In this document: piece after piece, positions 46,358 to 56,633 of the stretch | Position numbering within the stretch: the stretch's first letter is position 1 | How the letters are laid out: the number at the start of each line of letters is the position of its first letter | Assembly (NCBI RefSeq): GCF_019420015.1 | Contig: NZ_JAHZIA010000039.1 | Span: 97,303 to 161,302 of the forward strand | Reading direction: 5' to 3' | Length of the DNA stretch: 64,000 nucleotides | Origin: Anaerofustis sp. | GTDB taxonomy: Bacteria > Bacillota > Clostridia > Eubacteriales > Anaerofustaceae | The notes under the pieces: model-generated | Databases searched by the model: none | The model's input: the letters and a program-made list of their open reading frames with translations, nothing else | What the model was told of the DNA's origin: nothing | Position numbers and translations under genes: made by a program

Positions 46358-46684
46358 TTATTCCTCCGTAATGTTTAATTTAATGAACTTGGGATTCTCT
46401 TTTTCAAGTCCTCTGACAGAAAGCAAAAATACATTTGTCAAAGTTTCTATCTTCATTCTTTTTTCTTTGTCTTTATCAAATATATGAATAAAAGAACATC
46501 CTTCTTCTACCTTTACTTCGATATCCGCTTTTACATATTCACTCAATCCGTTTATCAAAGATATCAATAGAGTGGATACGCTACAGCATATCAGATCATA
46601 TCCTTTTTCTGCACTTCCTGCATGTCCATTAATTTCTATTTTTTCTATAAAATCCGATTTTATATCTATACTGATATCAATCAT
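46358..46684 (-). CDS. prp: Prp, ribosomal-processing cysteine protease
   Basis: 108 residues. The catalytic histidine His21 ([12 protein letters not shown]) and cysteine Cys33 (DLICCS) align with His22 and Cys34 of S. aureus Prp. It removes the N-terminal extension of L27. The gene lies between rplU and rpmA and overlaps rplU as TAATG. Confidence 0.93.
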   Translation of the reverse strand: MIDISIDIKSDFIEKIEINGHAGSAEKGYDLICCSVSTLLISLINGLSEYVKADIEVKVEEGCSFIHIFDKDKEKRMKIETLTNVFLLSVRGLEKENPKFIKLNITEE

Positions 46685-47007
46685 TATTCAGCTTTTACTA
46701 GACCTGTAATTTCAACTTTTGTATAAGGTTGACGATGACCTTGTTTTCTTCTATAGTCTTTTTTAGCCTTGTATTTATAAACAATGACTTTTTCGCTTTT
46801 ACCTTGTTCTAAAATTTTACCTTCTACTTTGTAACCTTCTACTACAGGTGTACCAACCAAAACGTTTGAATCTTCGTTTACCATCAATACTTCATCAAAA
46901 GTTACTTTCTTTTGATTCTTTCTCTTTGGAACAATTTTTTCAACGTTTATAACGTCACCTTTTTGTACACGGTATTGTTTACCGCCTGTTTTAATAATTG
47001 CATACAT
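46684..47007 (-). CDS. rplU: Ribosomal protein L21
   Basis: 107 residues, starting [18 protein letters not shown] and containing [18 protein letters not shown], both typical of L21. First gene of the operon, behind a structured leader and a strong promoter. Confidence 0.97.
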   Translation of the reverse strand: MYAIIKTGGKQYRVQKGDVINVEKIVPKRKNQKKVTFDEVLMVNEDSNVLVGTPVVEGYKVEGKILEQGKSEKVIVYKYKAKKDYRRKQGHRQPYTKVEITGLVKAE

Positions 47008-47092
47008 ATCTTTCTTACCTCCACTATCCTGTCTCGCCGTCTAAGGTGTGAAAATCAACTTATTTTAACCTTTTTCAGTGCGGATACATACT
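47008..47092 (-). promoter_or_regulatory. rplU leader (L21-type ribosomal leader)
   Basis: An ~85-base leader between the promoter and rplU, with conserved-looking GC-rich pieces (ACACCTTAGACGGCGAGAC on the minus strand) that stand out in this AT-rich genome. Bacillota rplU genes commonly have such an RNA leader; its fold was not computed here. Confidence 0.55.
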
Positions 47093-47097
47093 AAATT

Positions 47098-47126
47098 AGT
47101 ATAACACAGGGGATATTTACTGTCAA
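47098..47126 (-). promoter_or_regulatory. Sigma-A promoter of the rplU operon
   Basis: On the minus strand TTGACA (47121-47126) and TATACT (47098-47103) with a 17-base spacer: a strong near-consensus promoter. Confidence 0.88.
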
Positions 47127-47309
47127 CAATATAATAAACTTTTTATTTGGTTTATGACATTTTAAACATTAAAAATACAATTTATATTAAACAGATTAAT
47201 TATATAATAAAAATATCTTGTAACATAAAGCATTTTTCCAAGCTTAGACTATCATAAATCAATCATATTATATACTTTTATTAAGTATATTTTATATGGG
47301 AGGATAAAC

Positions 47310-48017
47310 ATGAAAAAATATATTTATATGATATTGTCAGGAATTTTTTTAATTGCATTTATGTTTGCCATATGCGGATACTTATTATTGACCACATCAT
47401 ATGTGGATAACTCCTTATATATACTAGACGGAAAAACGATTTGTATAGATCCGGGGCACGGAGGGAAAGACCCCGGGAAAGTAGGTACAATAGAAAATGA
47501 AGACAAAATAAATCTCAAAGTGGCACAAGAGTTAAAGAGCATCTTAATGACCATGGGTGCCAATGTTGTTCTCACAAGAGACAACGACAACGGACTTTTT
47601 GAAGACGGCAGTATACAATGGTCGAAAAAAAGCGATATGCGAATAAGAAGAGAAATAATAAAAGAATCAAAATGCGATGCAATGGTAAGCATACATATGA
47701 ATTCACATACCGACAACAGCAGAGGCGCGCAGGTTTTGTACCTACAAAATCATGAAAAAAGTGAAACTTTAGCGAAGTATATAAAAGAAGAATTGGATAA
47801 TACATCACAATTTTCAAAACACAGACAAATAAAACCAAGGAATGATTTATATATATTAAAAAACGATAACACTGCAAGTATATTGATAGAATGCGGCTTT
47901 ATAAGTGAACCGGAAGAAGAAAAACTTTTAAATGATGAAGATTACCAAAAACAAATTGCAAAATATATTTCCCTTGGATTGGTAAAATACTTTTATTCCG
48001 ATAAACCTCTAAGTTAA
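47310..48017 (+). CDS. cwlD: N-acetylmuramoyl-L-alanine amidase, CwlD type
   Basis: 235 residues. An N-terminal signal anchor (about 4-26) and one Amidase_3 domain with zinc ligands in DPGHGGKDPG, a Glu after it, SIHMNSH and the catalytic IECGF. Size and single-domain form match CwlD, which acts with PdaA to make muramic-delta-lactam in spore cortex. AGGAGG-like site before ATG. Its presence suggests a spore former, but amidases of this size can have other roles. Confidence 0.85.
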   Translation: MKKYIYMILSGIFLIAFMFAICGYLLLTTSYVDNSLYILDGKTICIDPGHGGKDPGKVGTIENEDKINLKVAQELKSILMTMGANVVLTRDNDNGLFEDGSIQWSKKSDMRIRREIIKESKCDAMVSIHMNSHTDNSRGAQVLYLQNHEKSETLAKYIKEELDNTSQFSKHRQIKPRNDLYILKNDNTASILIECGFISEPEEEKLLNDEDYQKQIAKYISLGLVKYFYSDKPLS

Positions 48018-48077
48018 AATTTTCATTGAATCTATATAAACATAAATATTGTAAATTTTACCCTTCTTTACATAAAT

Positions 48078-48107
48078 AAAAAGAGTCATAATAACATGAC
48101 TCTTTTT
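48078..48107. terminator. Bidirectional terminator between cwlD and prsA
   Basis: AAAAAGAGTCAT and ATGACTCTTTTT form a 12-bp stem with a 6-base loop; A and T runs are part of the arms on both sides. Confidence 0.85.
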
Positions 48108-48123
48108 GTTTTCTGCTCATACT

Positions 48124-49617
48124 TTATTTATTCATAATTGATTTATAAATTTTTACTTTATTGTCTTTTTTAAGTTTAGATATCAACATATTATAAGGCT
48201 CATCGATATCCTCGATTAAAATTTTACATTTATGCTCTTTAAGAATATCTTCATTTAACTTAATAGCAGCTTCTTCTTTTTTCTTTGCATCAAGTGTTGA
48301 CAAAACAGTATCTTTATAATCTTTAAATACAGGCTGTGTGATATTTTTATCATATACATAAACTACATGATATCCATATTCAGTTTTTACAGGTCCTATC
48401 ACCTCTCCTTTATCTGCTTTAAATACCGCCTTGGAAAAATCTTCAACCATTGAAGCATAAGTAAATGCTCCCAAATCACTGGCCTGTTCCACCGAAGAAT
48501 TATTTTGATATTTACTCATGATATCATCGAAGTTTACGTCTTCTTTTGTTGATTGTTCATATATTTCTTTTGCAAGTGATTTATCTTGAGTAAGAATATG
48601 TTTAGCACTTACAGTTGACTTATCGTATTGTTCCGTATTTTTATTGAATTCTTTTTCGGCCTCTGATTCAGTAGGTTTATCATACTTCACATTATCGGAT
48701 AATTGATCTTTATATACATCTGCAGTCGCAACCCATTTAGCTGCTTTATCATATTGAGTCTTTGTAATTCCATACGCTTCACATATTGACTCCATAGTTT
48801 GTGAACCAAACATTGACTCATAAGTACTATTTTCACTGATCTTATTTGAAATCTGTTTTTTACTTATTTGGGTTTTCGCATCTTTACCTGCACTGTAATA
48901 AGCAGCTTTTTCTTCAAGCATTGTATTACTCTCTTCTTTCAACTCTTCAACACTTTTAGACTCACTCTGGGTTTCCCCGGTATATGAACCCAAATAACTG
49001 TTATATTGGTCTTCAAGGGTTTTTTGTATAAAGCAATAATAATAAATATATGAAGGTACTTTTAAATCACCTACTGTCATATATGTTGAAGTAGCATATT
49101 CTTTACCTTGAATGCTCTTTCTGAACTGCTCGGTAAAACCTTGCAAATAAGTAGAGGATTCAGCATAAAGCTTTACTGCCTCTTTAAAGCTTTTTTCATC
49201 TTTAAATCCATACTTATTTAATGTAGACAAATAATTGTCACCTTTCATGTAACTACTGTCTTTTATCGATTTAAGGGTAGTGCTTATAGCTTTGTCTATA
49301 TCTTTTTGATTAACTTTATATCCATATTTTGAAGCCACCGTTTTTACAAGTTCGTTTTGAACCAAATCTTCAACCGCCTGCTCTTTAAGAGACTCAACTG
49401 TGGCATCTGAAGTATCGACTGCCGTTCCGCTTGTGGCATAATAAGAAACCAAAGTAAATCCCACCATGTTATCCAAATCTTTTTTTTGTATAATATTATC
49501 GTTAACCTTTGCAACAGCCTTTTCTTTCAATTTTTCTTCATTCACAGTACATCCAAACATAGATAAACATAAAGCAAATATTAACGTTATACCTAAAATT
49601 TTTTTTAAATTTCTCAT
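48124..49617 (-). CDS. prsA: PrsA-like peptidyl-prolyl isomerase lipoprotein
   Basis: 497 residues. Lipoprotein signal with Cys23 after LSMF-G, a SurA-like helical N-terminal region (about 35-330, with tandem segments that look duplicated), and a parvulin domain (about 335-440) with SAKHILTQD and GYHVVYVYDK. It folds secreted proteins outside the membrane. Longer than the ~290-residue B. subtilis PrsA, mainly in the chaperone part. Follows mfd by 64 bases. Confidence 0.88.
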   Translation of the reverse strand: MRNLKKILGITLIFALCLSMFGCTVNEEKLKEKAVAKVNDNIIQKKDLDNMVGFTLVSYYATSGTAVDTSDATVESLKEQAVEDLVQNELVKTVASKYGYKVNQKDIDKAISTTLKSIKDSSYMKGDNYLSTLNKYGFKDEKSFKEAVKLYAESSTYLQGFTEQFRKSIQGKEYATSTYMTVGDLKVPSYIYYYCFIQKTLEDQYNSYLGSYTGETQSESKSVEELKEESNTMLEEKAAYYSAGKDAKTQISKKQISNKISENSTYESMFGSQTMESICEAYGITKTQYDKAAKWVATADVYKDQLSDNVKYDKPTESEAEKEFNKNTEQYDKSTVSAKHILTQDKSLAKEIYEQSTKEDVNFDDIMSKYQNNSSVEQASDLGAFTYASMVEDFSKAVFKADKGEVIGPVKTEYGYHVVYVYDKNITQPVFKDYKDTVLSTLDAKKKEEAAIKLNEDILKEHKCKILIEDIDEPYNMLISKLKKDNKVKIYKSIMNK

Positions 49618-49681
49618 TATTTATCCTTTCTGTATCAAATAATTATCAGTATCAATAATCTCATAAATTATACACAATATA

Positions 49682-52600
49682 TTAAAGATTATCAATTATT
49701 TTATCCATCAAACTCATAATGCTTAAATGAACATTCCTTGTTTTTTTATAAGGAAAACAAATTCTGATAAATTTATTGTTTTTTATAAATTTTCCTCTGA
49801 ACATATCATATAGTTTATTTACTACTTCCATATCCAATTCTTTGGTTTTATCAAAATCAAAATATATTTCCCTATTTCCCTCATTGACATTTATACTTAC
49901 AATTTCCTTTTTTGATGCTTTGTTTCTCAATAGCGATATATCTATAAGGTTCATGATTTCCCTCCTCACATCACCGTAAATATCAATCAGATTTTCAATC
50001 ATTTCTTCCTTGTCATTTTCATTTTCTATACTTGCTATTTCTTTATATGTAAGAATACGCTGTTTTTCATCTTCGATATAATTTTTATCTATATAAGCAT
50101 TTATTTTCAAATTAATGGAAGTTTCAACAGGAATCTTTTTAACTTCGCCTTTGCTTTCTGCCAAGGCTTCAGCAAGCATCTTCGTATATAATTCATATCC
50201 AACGGAAGAAAAATGACCGCTTTGATTTGCCCCAAGCAAGTTTCCTGCACCTCTTATTTGCAAATCTCTTATTGCAATTTGAAATCCGGATCCAAACTTA
50301 GTAAATTCATTTATGGCTTTCAACCTTTTCACCGCAACTTCATTTAATGATTTATCTTTTTCATATGTGATATAACAATAAGCATTTTTATTGCTTCTCC
50401 CCACTCGTCCTCTCAATTGATACAGTTGCGACAATCCCAAATTATTGCCTTCTTTTATTATCATTGTGTTTGCATTTAATATATTAAGTCCATTCTCAAC
50501 AATTGCAGTGCATACAAGAACGTCAAACTCTTTGTTTAAAAATCTAAACATTGTTTTTTCAAGTTCCTTTTCAGGCATTTGTCCATTTGCAAATTCAACT
50601 TTAAGCCCGGGAATCAACTTTCTTAATGCAAGGCAGGTTTTCTCTGCATTCTTTACAGAGTTATACAAGAAAAATACCTGTCCACCTCTGTTAAGCTCTC
50701 TGTTTATAGCCTCTTTAACAATATAATCGTCATATTCAAGAACATAGGTTTCCGTCTCTTCTCTTTCTTTCGGAGGTTTCTCAATCGTTGATAAATCTCT
50801 TATTCCTATAAGCGACATATTCAAAGTTCTGGGTATTGGTGTCGCCGAAAGAGTAAGCGTATCCACATTTTCTTTTATAAGCTTAAGTTTATCTTTGTGC
50901 ATAACACCGAAACGCTGCTCTTCGTCAACCACCAGAAGTCCCAAATCTTTGAACTTTACACTATCCGAAAGAAGTTTGTGAGTACCTATAACGATATCCA
51001 CTTTTCCTCTTGCTAGTTTATCAATAATTTTCGTTTCTTCTTTTTTAGTTTTAAACCTTGAAAGCATTTCTATATTTACGGGAAAGTCCTTAAACCTTTC
51101 AACAAAAGTATCATAATGTTGCATGGCAAGTATAGTTGTCGGAACCAATACCGCACATTGTTTACCGTCCATCACGGCTTTGAATACTGCTCTCATGGCA
51201 ACCTCGGTTTTTCCAAATCCCACATCTCCGCATACGAGCCTGTCCATGGGATAAGGCTTTTCCATATCTTCCTTAACTTCTTTTACACACCTTTCCTGAT
51301 CTTCTGTAAGTTCGTATCCGAAGTTATCTTCAAATTCCTTTTGCCATACAGTATCTTCGCTAAAAGCATACCCTTTTATTTCTCTTCTTTTGGCATATAA
51401 AGTAATATATTCTTTTGCCAACTCTTTAACGGCTTTTTTTGTCTTTGCTTTCGTATTTTCCCATACTTGAGATCCGAGTTTATTCAATTTAGGAGGAGCA
51501 TCTTGAGTTCCTATATATTTACTCACCAAATGCATTTTATTGGCAATTACATACAGTTTATCGTCACCGGCAAATTCTATTTCCAAATAATCGTTATAGA
51601 GTCCACCTGCTTCCATATTAACCATACCAAGATACCGACCTATACCATAGGTTTCATGAACTACATAATCTCCTTTTGTAATTTCACTGAAAAAAGCTTT
51701 TTCTTTCTTTTTATCACGCTTTTTGCTTCTTTTTTTATTTTCTTTTTTTACTAAAATATCGTTGTAAGATAAAATCAGGACTTTATCGCTTAATATATTA
51801 ACTCCGCTTTTTATACTTGCTTTTATAAGAGAAATATGACCTTTTTTTATTTTATCCGTACAGTTTAAATTATAATTATCGAAAAATTCCAATAAACTGT
51901 TTTTCTCTTTTAAACTTTTATATGTAATGATAATTTTATAGTCTTCTTTTAAATAAGAAACGATACTGTCTATCAGAAAATTAATATTTTTTACAAAACT
52001 TATATTATCCGCAGATTTAATTTCAATAATATCTTTACAGAATAAATTATTTGAAGCTATGGATAAATCATAATATATAAGTGAATTTTCATTTATAAAA
52101 CGGTTCTCCATTTCCTCAAACTTAAAGTGATTGTTTACCTGTATATCCAATATCTTCCCATGATCACACAAATCTTTGAGTTCGGCTCTGTTATTTTTAT
52201 AAAACGCATTGTACGTTTTTTTTATAATACTGTAATCATCAAATACAAGCAGATAATCTCTGAATAAATCAATTAAAGATTTTAGATGGTCTTTTTGGTC
52301 ATAACATATGTATTTTGTTGTATTATTACTGTTATCAATAATCTTTTCATACAAATCTCTGTTATTTTTACTTATTTCTTCATCCGAATCTTTTGCTATA
52401 AGTTTTTCCAGTTTACTTCTTATTTTCTTATTGATTTTGTTTATTTCTTCAAATTCTAAAATACCGGTTCTTGCGGGAATCAAAGTAAAACTTTCAACTT
52501 TTTCTATGCTTTTACCGGTTGCAGCGTCAAAGGTACGTATTGAATCTATTTCATCGTCAAAAAACTCAATACGTACCGGCTTATTATCACCCATGATAAA

Positions 52601-53134
52601 AACATCAACAATACCTCCCTTTAGTGCATATGCTCCCTGTCCTGTCACTTCATATTCTCTTTCATAACCGTAATATTCGAGTAAACCTATAAATTCATCT
52701 ATATCCAAAATATCCTCTACTTTTTTTGTTATGATATCTTCTTTATTAAAAAATACATTTTTTTCTCCAATTGCATTTATAGAAGTAACGATAATTTTTT
52801 GACTGTTAACCAATGCATGCTTTATAACATTGACTCTTTTTCCTGTAAGTTCCATGGAATGACTGTCTATAAACTCATGTGTTACAGGTTTTGACGGGTA
52901 ATATAAAATATCCTTTTCACTTGCAATATCCATAAGATTAATATAAGCTTCCTTAGCCGCCACATCGTCTTTGAGAATATATATAATAGGTTTCTTGTTT
53001 TTTTTCAGTTCATATAAAGTAACCATATTTTTTAAATTACTGCTTATTCCCTGAACAAAAATACTGCCTTTTTTATCGGCAGAATAATTAATTTTATTTA
53101 TAAATGATGTTGCATCCAATATTTTTTCAAACAT
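49682..53134 (-). CDS. mfd: Transcription-repair coupling factor
   Basis: 1150 residues, full length. UvrB-like N-terminal modules, RNA-polymerase-interacting CarD-like domain (KGDYVVHETYGIGRYLG about 480), then helicase motifs GDVGFGKTEVAMRA (Walker A), DEEQRFGV (DEExQ), LSATPIPRTL, and the RAVGR-like GRVGRSNKNAYCYI plus C-terminal TRCF domain. It removes stalled RNA polymerase and recruits UvrA. Confidence 0.97.
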   Translation of the reverse strand: MFEKILDATSFINKINYSADKKGSIFVQGISSNLKNMVTLYELKKNKKPIIYILKDDVAAKEAYINLMDIASEKDILYYPSKPVTHEFIDSHSMELTGKRVNVIKHALVNSQKIIVTSINAIGEKNVFFNKEDIITKKVEDILDIDEFIGLLEYYGYEREYEVTGQGAYALKGGIVDVFIMGDNKPVRIEFFDDEIDSIRTFDAATGKSIEKVESFTLIPARTGILEFEEINKINKKIRSKLEKLIAKDSDEEISKNNRDLYEKIIDNSNNTTKYICYDQKDHLKSLIDLFRDYLLVFDDYSIIKKTYNAFYKNNRAELKDLCDHGKILDIQVNNHFKFEEMENRFINENSLIYYDLSIASNNLFCKDIIEIKSADNISFVKNINFLIDSIVSYLKEDYKIIITYKSLKEKNSLLEFFDNYNLNCTDKIKKGHISLIKASIKSGVNILSDKVLILSYNDILVKKENKKRSKKRDKKKEKAFFSEITKGDYVVHETYGIGRYLGMVNMEAGGLYNDYLEIEFAGDDKLYVIANKMHLVSKYIGTQDAPPKLNKLGSQVWENTKAKTKKAVKELAKEYITLYAKRREIKGYAFSEDTVWQKEFEDNFGYELTEDQERCVKEVKEDMEKPYPMDRLVCGDVGFGKTEVAMRAVFKAVMDGKQCAVLVPTTILAMQHYDTFVERFKDFPVNIEMLSRFKTKKEETKIIDKLARGKVDIVIGTHKLLSDSVKFKDLGLLVVDEEQRFGVMHKDKLKLIKENVDTLTLSATPIPRTLNMSLIGIRDLSTIEKPPKEREETETYVLEYDDYIVKEAINRELNRGGQVFFLYNSVKNAEKTCLALRKLIPGLKVEFANGQMPEKELEKTMFRFLNKEFDVLVCTAIVENGLNILNANTMIIKEGNNLGLSQLYQLRGRVGRSNKNAYCYITYEKDKSLNEVAVKRLKAINEFTKFGSGFQIAIRDLQIRGAGNLLGANQSGHFSSVGYELYTKMLAEALAESKGEVKKIPVETSINLKINAYIDKNYIEDEKQRILTYKEIASIENENDKEEMIENLIDIYGDVRREIMNLIDISLLRNKASKKEIVSINVNEGNREIYFDFDKTKELDMEVVNKLYDMFRGKFIKNNKFIRICFPYKKTRNVHLSIMSLMDKIIDNL

Positions 53135-53481
53135 TTGCTTATCCTCTTATCAATCACACTAAATATATTTACACGAGTTCTATTATTTCCCAATATGAAA
53201 AGTAAAAACTACACATATTATATAGGTAAATATAAAACATATAATATAAAACAATAATTATATTATTATATCATATTTCAAATCAGTTAACATAATATAT
53301 TTATTTTATATATACCATAAATAAATTTAATAAAATAATAATCGTATACCATTGTTTTCATTTCAAAATTTAAATATTTTTTAACCTTAATTTCATACTA
53401 TTCTTAAGAACATAATCTATGATTAGTATTTATAAGGAAAAAATGATATAGTATAAATATAGAATAAAGGATGGTAAAAAA
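53135..53481. other. Divergent mfd/fbp intergenic region
   Basis: 347 bases, very AT-rich, with several TATAAT-like hexamers on both strands (for example near 53450 for fbp) and an AAAGGATGG site before fbp. I find no short gene or structured RNA. Confidence 0.45.
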
Positions 53482-55446
53482 ATGCGAAATTTTAGCACAA
53501 AGGAAATATACGATAATTTAGATTATTTAAGATTGTTTTCAAAACAATATAAAAATATACACGAAACCAGAGCAAGAATAATCGAATTGAATGCAAGTTT
53601 AAATCTTCCCAAAGGTACTGAACATTTTATAACAGATATACACGGAGAAAACGAAGCTTTTGAACATGTTTTGAGAAATTGTTCCGGAAGTATAAGACGA
53701 AAAGTAAATGAAACGCTCAAAGACCGACTAAATGAAGAGGAACTAAATACGATAATAACATTGATATATTATCCAAATAAAAAATTAAAACTGTTAAAAG
53801 AAGAAGGAAATCTAACACCTCTATGGTATAAAAATACCCTAAAGGCTTTAATTGAAATACTAAAAAATGTTTCAAGTAAATCAACCAGAGAACAGGTAAG
53901 AAAAAATATAGACAAAAATTATGTCAACATAATCGAGGAGTTATTATACAAAGACAACAGTGATGCCAAAAGAAGTTTATATTTTGAAAATATATTTGAC
54001 ACAATAATAGATACAAATGCAAGTGACGATTTCATTATAAAAATCTGTCGTTCAATCAGAACTTTAAATCTAGACCATCTTCACATAATAGGAGACATAT
54101 ATGACAGAGGAAGAGGGGCTCATAAAGCGATGGATATTATATCAAACCATCACAGTGCAGACATACAGTGGGGAAATCACGACATAGTATGGATGGGAGC
54201 AAACTACGGAAATGAAGCATGTATCGCCAATGTAATGAGAATATGCCTCAGATACGGTAATATAGAAACCTTAAGAGACGGATACGGAATAGGTATACTT
54301 CAGTTATCATTGTTTGCAGCAGATGCGTATAAAAATTCAACTAAAGAGGATTTAAAACAATTCCTTCCAAGACTAAGTGATGAAAACCCGGATATTGACG
54401 AGTTACTGATGGCAAAAATGCAAAAAGCAATGGCAATAATACAATTTAAACTGGAAAGTCAAATAATTAAAGCTCATCCCGAATATAACATGGATAACAG
54501 AGATATGCTGTCAAAATGTGATTTTGAGAAGGGAATAATCACTTTAGACGATAAAACATATTACCTAAATACAAAAGATTTTCCTACCATTGACAAAAGC
54601 AATCCAACAAAACTAACAAAAGAAGAAGAAAAAATAATAAAAACATTAAAGCAAAGCTTCATTTCAAGTGAAAAATTGACCGAACACGTAGATACATTAT
54701 TCACAAAAGGAAGTGTATATCTCATATACAATAAAAACCTTTTATTCCACGGATGTATACCGTTAAATGAAGACGGAACATTCAAAGAAGTTCTGGTTTG
54801 TGATGAGTATTTTAAAGGAAAAGAACTCCTTGACAAAATGGAACTTCATTTAAGAACTGTTGCGAATACAAACACTAAAGATACTTCATATTTTTGGTAT
54901 TTATGGTGTGCACCAAACTCTCCCCTATTTGGAAAAAACAAAATGGCTACATTCGAAAGATACTTTATAGATGATAAGACCACACATAAAGAAAAATATT
55001 TAGCTTATTTTACAGAATCTTCAAAAAGAGAAACAGCAGAAGAGATTTTAAATGAATTCGGATTAAATGATAAGAACTCAAAAATAATAAACGGACATGT
55101 TCCCATAAAACTAAAGGACGGGCAATCTCCCATTAAAGCAGAAGGAAAGCTACTTCTTATAGATGGCGGATATGCAAAGGCATACAGAAGCGTAACGGGT
55201 ATTGCGGGTTTTACTCTTACGTATAATTCATACGGAATGAATCTCATAACCCATCATCCTTTTAATAATGTAGAGTATGCAATAGAAAATGAAATAGATA
55301 TAAGAAGCGAATACAGATTTTTATATGACAATGACAAAAGAATCTTGGTAAAAGATACAGATAAAGCAAAGGAAATAAATAAAGAAATATATTATCTTGA
55401 AATGCTGCTTGCAACATATCAAAAAGGGATTATAAAAAGAAAATAA
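53482..55446 (+). CDS. fbp: Fructose-1,6-bisphosphatase class III
   Basis: 654 residues, typical for the Firmicutes class III enzyme. Metallophosphoesterase motifs: TDIHGENEAFEHV, GDIYDRGRGAHK, WGNHDIVWMGA and INGHVPIKLKDG; a C-terminal FTLTYNSYG. It makes fructose 6-phosphate in gluconeogenesis. Monocistronic with a ribosome binding site at AAAGGATGG. Confidence 0.96.
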   Translation: MRNFSTKEIYDNLDYLRLFSKQYKNIHETRARIIELNASLNLPKGTEHFITDIHGENEAFEHVLRNCSGSIRRKVNETLKDRLNEEELNTIITLIYYPNKKLKLLKEEGNLTPLWYKNTLKALIEILKNVSSKSTREQVRKNIDKNYVNIIEELLYKDNSDAKRSLYFENIFDTIIDTNASDDFIIKICRSIRTLNLDHLHIIGDIYDRGRGAHKAMDIISNHHSADIQWGNHDIVWMGANYGNEACIANVMRICLRYGNIETLRDGYGIGILQLSLFAADAYKNSTKEDLKQFLPRLSDENPDIDELLMAKMQKAMAIIQFKLESQIIKAHPEYNMDNRDMLSKCDFEKGIITLDDKTYYLNTKDFPTIDKSNPTKLTKEEEKIIKTLKQSFISSEKLTEHVDTLFTKGSVYLIYNKNLLFHGCIPLNEDGTFKEVLVCDEYFKGKELLDKMELHLRTVANTNTKDTSYFWYLWCAPNSPLFGKNKMATFERYFIDDKTTHKEKYLAYFTESSKRETAEEILNEFGLNDKNSKIINGHVPIKLKDGQSPIKAEGKLLLIDGGYAKAYRSVTGIAGFTLTYNSYGMNLITHHPFNNVEYAIENEIDIRSEYRFLYDNDKRILVKDTDKAKEINKEIYYLEMLLATYQKGIIKRK

Positions 55447-55542
55447 GATATAATTAAAAAGTAAGTATAAGTATATTATATGGATAATCTAATTTATGAT
55501 ATAATATTATCAAATATAAATTAATTTAAGTGAGGAAATAAA

Positions 55543-56466
55543 ATGAGAGAACAATCATTTTTCCTAGATTCGGCAGATGAAAAAATCCAACTTTCATGTT
55601 TTATAAAAGCTCCAGATGATAAAGTAAAAGGAGTTGTACAGATTTCTCACGGAATGGCAGAACACAAAGAAAGATATTTCGATTTTATGAATTATCTTGT
55701 ACAAAAAGGATATTTATGCGTAATTCATGATCACAGAGGACATGGAGAAAGCATAGATAAAAAGGATAATTTAGGTTATTTCTACGATGACAGCGGAGAA
55801 ATGATAGTAAAAGATTTATATATCATACTTAAAAAAATAAAAAAAGAATATGAAAATGTTCCCTACTTTATTTTTGCACACAGTATGGGAACTCTTGTTG
55901 CAAGAAATTTTTTAAAAGAATTCGATCATGAAATAGACGGACTTATATTAAGCGGACCTCCATATGAAAACAAAATGGCGAATTTGGGTATTAAAATAAC
56001 CGAAAAAATAGAAAAATTTAAGGGCGAACACTATAGAAGTACTTTTATAAACACATTGGCTTTCGGTTCGTTTGATGATAAATTCGAAGAAAAAATAAAA
56101 AATAAATGGTTGAACAGTGATATAAATGAAGTAAAAAAATATAACGATAATCCTTTATGCGGATACATTTTTACTTTAAACGGCTTTAAGAATCTATTTA
56201 AGATGGTTAATAAAGCTTTTAAAAAAGAAGAATATAAAGTAAGAAACAAAAATTTGCCTATTTTATTTCTTGCAGGAGAAGATGATCCTGTAATCGGAGG
56301 AGAGAAACGTTTTCTCGAAAGTATCAATTTCTTAAAAAATATCGGCTATAAAAATACCAAACATATTCTTTATTACGGATTAAGACATGAAATTCTAAAC
56401 GAAGTAAATAAATGCGAGGTATACAAAGATATTTTAAAATTTATTGAAGAAAATACTAAAAAATAA
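55543..56466 (+). CDS. Alpha/beta hydrolase (monoacylglycerol lipase-like)
   Basis: 307 residues of the serine aminopeptidase S33 / Hydrolase_4 group. HGMAEHKERYFDF oxyanion region, nucleophile in FAHSMGTLVA, acid in AGEDDPVIGG and His in YYGLRHEILNE. Probably an esterase or lysophospholipase; substrate not predictable. About 95 bases after fbp. Confidence 0.85.
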   Translation: MREQSFFLDSADEKIQLSCFIKAPDDKVKGVVQISHGMAEHKERYFDFMNYLVQKGYLCVIHDHRGHGESIDKKDNLGYFYDDSGEMIVKDLYIILKKIKKEYENVPYFIFAHSMGTLVARNFLKEFDHEIDGLILSGPPYENKMANLGIKITEKIEKFKGEHYRSTFINTLAFGSFDDKFEEKIKNKWLNSDINEVKKYNDNPLCGYIFTLNGFKNLFKMVNKAFKKEEYKVRNKNLPILFLAGEDDPVIGGEKRFLESINFLKNIGYKNTKHILYYGLRHEILNEVNKCEVYKDILKFIEENTKK

Positions 56467-56467
56467 A

Positions 56468-56496
56468 TTTACAAACAATAAAAATCATGTTATCAT
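56468..56496 (+). promoter_or_regulatory. Promoter of tRNA-Thr
   Basis: TTTACA (56468-56473) and TATCAT (56491-56496) with a 17-base spacer, placing the start about 7 bases before the tRNA. Confidence 0.65.
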
Positions 56497-56509
56497 ATAG
56501 ACTGTTAAT

Positions 56510-56585
<76 letters not shown>

Positions 56586-56596
56586 TTTGATAGTAT

Positions 56597-56633
56597 GCCA
56601 TATTAATACCTATTGTATTAATATGGCTTTTTT
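56597..56633 (+). terminator. Terminator after tRNA-Thr
   Basis: GCCATATTAATAC and GTATTAATATGGC form a 13-bp stem followed by six T. Confidence 0.9.

Noticed and set aside
47230..47300. Sporulation-type (sigma E/G/K) promoter before cwlD
   Set aside because: A CATA-N3-TA -10 can be found, but no -35 at a fitting distance; too weak to list.
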